From Peteryoungia algae (GTDB taxonomy: Bacteria; Pseudomonadota; Alphaproteobacteria; Rhizobiales; Rhizobiaceae), in NCBI RefSeq assembly GCF_030369675.1, contig NZ_CP128477.1, positions 3,738,501-3,802,500 of the forward strand: 64,000 bases of DNA, read 5' to 3'. The notes under the pieces were generated by a model, which worked only from the letters and a program-made list of their open reading frames with translations, was not told the DNA's origin and did not search any database. The position numbers were made by a program, and so were the translations under genes. Of this stretch, positions 60,976-64,000 are shown one piece after another (position 1 is the first letter of the stretch; each line of letters starts with the position of its first letter).

Positions 60976-62145
60976 ATGCCCTTGCTGGACAGCCTCAGCC
61001 CCCGCGCACTTGCCGCACCGGAAAGCGGTATCGTCGAGATCATCAACTATGCGCGCGGCCGCGATGGTCTGCTTCCACTCTGGGCTGGCGAAGGCGATCT
61101 TCCGACGCCGGATTTCATCAATCGTGCCGCAAGCGATGCCCTGCTCGGTGGAGAAACCTTCTACACCTGGCAGCGCGGCATTCCCGAACTGCGGCAGGCT
61201 CTCTCGCGCTATTACCAACGCCACTTCGGCGCCGACCTGCCGGTCGAGCATTTCTACCTCACGGCGTCAGGCATGCAGGCGATCGCGCTTTCCGTACAGG
61301 CTCTCACCTCGCCGGGTGACGAGATGATCTATCTTTCGCCCTGCTGGCCGAACATCGTCTCCGCGATCGATCTGGCGGGTGCCAAATCGGTCTGCGTGCC
61401 GCTTTCCTTCACGGAGGGACGCTGGGTTCTCGATCTGGACCGGCTGGAAAAGGCGATTACCCCGAAGACCAGAGCACTCTTCATCAACACGCCGTCCAAC
61501 CCGACAGGCTGGACGGCAAGCCGCGAAGACCTCAAGGCGATTCTGGAGATTGCCCGACGCCACGGCATCTGGATTCTCGCCGATGAAATCTATGCGCTCT
61601 ACTACTACGGTGGCGCCGAGCGAGCCCCTTCCTTTCTCGACGTGATGACGGAGGGCGACAAGGTGATTTTCGCCAATTCCTTCTCGAAGAACTGGTCGAT
61701 GACCGGTTGGCGTGTCGGCTGGATCGTGGCCCCGCCGGAACTTGGCCAGGTGCTGGAAAATCTCATTCAGTATTCGACGTCCGGCGTCGCCCAGTTCATG
61801 CAGCGCGGAGCCGTCGTCGCCCTCGATCAGGGTGACGATTTCGTTCGCGAGAACATTGCAAGGGCCATGGCCTCGCGCGACATCCTTTGCGATGCCCTGA
61901 TTGCCACCAACAGGGTCGAGACACTGAAGCCGGAAGGTGCGCTCTACGCCTTCCTCAAGATTGATGGCATCACCGACAGCCGACAGGCAGCGCTCGACAT
62001 CGTCGACAAGACCGGAGTCGGAATGGCGCCGGGGACGGCATTCGGCGAGGGAGGGTTGCCCTTCTTGCGGGCTTGCTTCCTGCGCAATCCCGCGCATATC
62101 GCGGACGCCGCCGAGCGTCTCGGCAGCTACATCAAGGCGCTCTGA
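60976..62145 (+). CDS. Pyridoxal-phosphate-dependent aminotransferase (class I/II)
   Basis: A 389-residue fold-type I aminotransferase, AAT group. It shows PLWAGEGDLPTPDFI near 35, FYTWQRGIPELRQALSRYYQ near 61 (Y/T-x-G-x-x-x-L-R block), the PLP-contact TASGMQAIALSVQ near 96, NTPSNPTGW near 173, and DEIYALYYYGG near 206. The Schiff-base Lys is in FANSFSKNWSMTGWRVGWIV near 238, and ACFLRNPAHIADAAERL closes the C-terminal domain with the substrate Arg region. Specific amino acid cannot be told: aspartate, alanine or aromatic substrates are all possible. Start 60976 with AAGGAG upstream. It is a stand-alone gene after mscL. Confidence 0.9.
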   Translation: MPLLDSLSPRALAAPESGIVEIINYARGRDGLLPLWAGEGDLPTPDFINRAASDALLGGETFYTWQRGIPELRQALSRYYQRHFGADLPVEHFYLTASGMQAIALSVQALTSPGDEMIYLSPCWPNIVSAIDLAGAKSVCVPLSFTEGRWVLDLDRLEKAITPKTRALFINTPSNPTGWTASREDLKAILEIARRHGIWILADEIYALYYYGGAERAPSFLDVMTEGDKVIFANSFSKNWSMTGWRVGWIVAPPELGQVLENLIQYSTSGVAQFMQRGAVVALDQGDDFVRENIARAMASRDILCDALIATNRVETLKPEGALYAFLKIDGITDSRQAALDIVDKTGVGMAPGTAFGEGGLPFLRACFLRNPAHIADAAERLGSYIKAL

Positions 62146-62308
62146 GACAGGTTTGGCGGGTCGCTAAAATTTGAATGAAACGGCTTAGAGCCGCTTAACG
62201 ATGAATCCAGATAGGCAAGCTATTTCAGAGGCTTGGGTGCGCTTCATAAGCACTCCGTAAGAAGCACGTGCTTTCCTCCCGATAACAAGAACAACGGGAA
62301 GAACTGTC

Positions 62309-63340
62309 ATGGCGATCTTGGTGACGGGGGGCGCAGGCTTCATCGGCAGCCACATGGTTTGGGCTCTGCTCGACGCGGGCGAGGATGTTGTCGTCGTTGA
62401 TCGACTGTCCACCGGATTTCGCTGGGCCGTAGCGCCGGGTGCGCGCTTTTATCTGGGCGACATTGCCAAGCCGACGGTCCTGAAACAGATTTTCGCTGAA
62501 AACGAGATCGAGGCGATCATCCATTTCGCCGGCTCGATCGTGGTGCCGGAATCGATCGCCGATCCGCTGACCTATTACGAGAACAACACCGAAAATACTC
62601 GTCGTCTTCTGTCAGCGGCCGTGAAAGCCGGCATCGACAAAGTCATCTTTTCCTCGACGGCTGCAGTCTACGGATTGCCCGACAAGCCGCTGCCCGTGCG
62701 TGAGGACGCCCCTCTGCGTCCGGAATCGCCCTATGGCCAGTCGAAGCTGATGAGCGAGATGATGTTGCGCGACACGGCGCGCGCCCATGGTCTCTGCTAT
62801 GTTGCCCTACGCTATTTCAACGTCGCCGGTGCAGATGTGAAGGGCCGCGCTGGGAATTCGGCGGCGGGTGCCACGCATCTCCTCAAGGTCGCTTGCGAGG
62901 CGGCATTGGGCAAGAGATCCTATATGTCGGTCTACGGTACGGACTACGATACGCCTGACGGTACAGGCGTGCGGGACTACATCCACATCAACGATCTCGT
63001 CGATGCTCACCTGCAGGCGCTCCGCTACCTGCGGAAAGGCGGCGGCCCCCTTGTCGCCAATTGCGGTTATGGCAAGGGCTATTCGGTCCTCGACATCGTC
63101 GAGGCCGTGCGCCGCGCCACGAATGTCGATTTCAAGGTGGATTATGCTCCGCGTCGTCCGGGTGACGCATCGCTCGTGGTCGCCGACTCGACGCTGGCCA
63201 AACAGGTTCTCGGCTGGGTGCCGCGCTATGATGACCTCGGTGTCATCGTGGACACGGCCCTGTCCTGGGAGCGCCGCCTCGAGGAAATTGCCATGCCCGA
63301 TATCAAGGATCTCCGCCGCAAGCTCGCCAGCGGCTTCTGA
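62309..63340 (+). CDS. galE: UDP-glucose 4-epimerase
   Basis: Interconverts UDP-glucose and UDP-galactose for surface polysaccharides such as succinoglycan or lipopolysaccharide in rhizobia (ExoB). The 343-residue short-chain dehydrogenase has NAD motif VTGGAGFIGSHMVWALLDAG near 6, IIHFAGSIVVPESIADPLTY near 70, catalytic SSTAAVYGLPDKP near 113 and YGQSK near 145 with the Tyr and Lys. RYFNVAGADVKGR and TPDGTGVRDYIHINDLVDAH carry the substrate-loop pattern of true GalE. The start 62309 has GGGAAG upstream. No exopolysaccharide genes adjoin in this window. A strong terminator follows. Confidence 0.93.
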   Translation: MAILVTGGAGFIGSHMVWALLDAGEDVVVVDRLSTGFRWAVAPGARFYLGDIAKPTVLKQIFAENEIEAIIHFAGSIVVPESIADPLTYYENNTENTRRLLSAAVKAGIDKVIFSSTAAVYGLPDKPLPVREDAPLRPESPYGQSKLMSEMMLRDTARAHGLCYVALRYFNVAGADVKGRAGNSAAGATHLLKVACEAALGKRSYMSVYGTDYDTPDGTGVRDYIHINDLVDAHLQALRYLRKGGGPLVANCGYGKGYSVLDIVEAVRRATNVDFKVDYAPRRPGDASLVVADSTLAKQVLGWVPRYDDLGVIVDTALSWERRLEEIAMPDIKDLRRKLASGF

Positions 63341-63365
63341 ATACATGGTTCGTTGCGCCAGAGAG

Positions 63366-63396
63366 ACGCCACCCCGGCCTGCCGGGGTGGCGTTTT
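63366..63396 (+). terminator. Intrinsic terminator after galE
   Basis: ACGCCACCCCGG (63366-63377) pairs exactly with CCGGGGTGGCGT (63382-63393), loop CCTG, and four T residues follow. Confidence 0.9.
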
Positions 63397-63431
63397 GGCG
63401 AGCAGATCGCGCTGTCCGCAGCAATCTCCAA

Positions 63432-63445
63432 TTGACGTGGATCAA
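63432..63445. promoter_or_regulatory. FNR/FixK-type anaerobox upstream of the HlyD gene
   Basis: TTGAC-GTGG-ATCAA matches the TTGAY-N4-RTCAA box bound by Fnr, FixK and related CRP-type regulators in rhizobia. It lies 87 bp before the start of the exporter gene, a normal position for an activator site. Confidence 0.65.
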
Positions 63446-63531
63446 GTTGGCCTGCGGCCTTGCCGCCTATGACTATGAAAAGGCCGTCGGGACTGGGGCC
63501 CGGCGTGTCAGACGGATCATGGAGATGGCTG

Positions 63532-64000
63532 ATGGCGAAGCGCCCGAGCGGCTGGTTGGCCGCCCTGCTGGTGGTCGTAATAGGCGGTGGCGCTTACTAC
63601 GGCTGGAAGACCTATGAAGGCGATGGCCTACCCGAGCATATTGCCCACGGGAACGGCCGCATCGAGGCGGTCGAGATCGATATCTCCACCAAGACCGGCG
63701 GTCGGGTGAAGGACATTCTCGTCGGCGAAGGCGATTTCGTCACGGCAGGGCAGGTGCTTGCCGTCATGGAAACCGATCAGCTCGATGCGGGCCGCCGGCA
63801 GGCGGTGGCGGAACACCGCCGGGCAATGGTCGCCGTCGATACGGCAGGCAGCGTTGTCGACCAGCGACTGGCAGAGCGAGAGGCGGCAATCGCGACCGTC
63901 GCGCAACGCGAGGCGCAACTCAGTGCTGCCGAAACCAAGCTTGCCCGGACCGAACGCCTGATTGAAAGCCGAACGACCAGCCAGCAGGTCGCAGATGACG
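63532..64000 (+). CDS. HlyD-family periplasmic adaptor, N-terminal part (cut by window edge)
   Basis: Membrane fusion protein of an efflux pump, bridging an inner-membrane transporter and the outer membrane. The visible 156 residues hold one N-terminal membrane anchor (LAALLVVVIGGGAYYGWKTY, about 8-27), the biotinyl-lipoyl half DISTKTGGRVKDILVGEGDF (about 50-69) followed by VTAGQVLAVMETDQLDAGRR, and then a long coiled-coil hairpin (EREAAIATVAQREAQLSAAE onward). The frame is open at 64000. YhiI/EmrA-like adaptors usually precede an ABC transporter or permease gene. Start 63532 has GGAG 7 bases upstream; neighbouring ATGs are out of frame. A FixK-like box upstream suggests control by oxygen. 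Confidence 0.85.
   Translation, partial: MAKRPSGWLAALLVVVIGGGAYYGWKTYEGDGLPEHIAHGNGRIEAVEIDISTKTGGRVKDILVGEGDFVTAGQVLAVMETDQLDAGRRQAVAEHRRAMVAVDTAGSVVDQRLAEREAAIATVAQREAQLSAAETKLARTERLIESRTTSQQVADD

Overview
This 64 kb window reads as a core chromosomal segment of an alphaproteobacterium of the Rhizobiaceae (Rhizobium / Agrobacterium / Ensifer type). The evidence is GC-rich coding with strong codon bias, a GcrA cell-cycle regulator, a PodJ-like polarity protein, a SAM-II riboswitch in front of metZ, a RIME-like intergenic palindrome, an 11-bp-phased Pho box, and many protein families typical of rhizobia. I see no insertion sequence, prophage, CRISPR array, rRNA operon or transfer machinery. 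Two tRNA genes are present: Thr(CGT) and Gly(CCC).

Layout. 1-7.3 kb: the 5' part of pgi, fadD, a PRC-barrel protein, tRNA-Thr, a nitronate monooxygenase, a membrane protein of unknown function and polyphosphate kinase ppk2. 7.4-15.1 kb: a complete phosphate-sensing and uptake island, phoR-pstSCAB-phoU-phoB, with a three-repeat Pho box before pstS. 15.2-24 kb: gcrA, then a 438-bp gap packed with GANTC sites, argD-argF-hslO, a MYG1-family gene, apaG, metZ with its SAM-II riboswitch and terminator, a double-length dcd and tRNA-Gly. 24-37 kb: small metabolic and regulatory genes. These include an FMN reductase beside a dioxygenase-hydrolase fusion, a family-2 glycosyltransferase, a solute-binding protein, an S24 repressor, a LuxR-type response regulator, pyrD and a MATE exporter. 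37-44 kb: a DNA-damage helicase and PdeM nuclease pair, a DHFR-like/HxlR divergent pair, and TIGR02186 with a TauE/SafE exporter. 44-54 kb: podJ and a three-gene beta-oxidation operon (acyl-CoA dehydrogenase, thiolase, FadB). 54-64 kb: a glycerophosphodiesterase, a GH32 hydrolase, a huge transporter-kinase hybrid, mscL, an aminotransferase, a galE/exoB-type epimerase, and the start of an HlyD-type exporter gene.

How genes work together. PhoR/PhoB sense phosphate and drive Pst uptake, PhoU damps signalling, and the nearby Ppk2 stores or mobilises phosphate as polyphosphate. FadD, the nitronate monooxygenase and the beta-oxidation operon lie far apart but share an operator built on TTGACG/TTTACG half-sites, which suggests one fatty-acid or branched-chain acyl-CoA regulator. 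Cell-cycle control shows up as the GANTC cluster and CtrA-like boxes at gcrA, with similar CtrA-like boxes before podJ and mscL.

The most interesting observations are the GANTC cluster at gcrA, the dispersed acyl-CoA operator, the dioxygenase-hydrolase fusion next to a flavin reductase, and the helicase-PdeM pair without its usual ligase and exonuclease partners.
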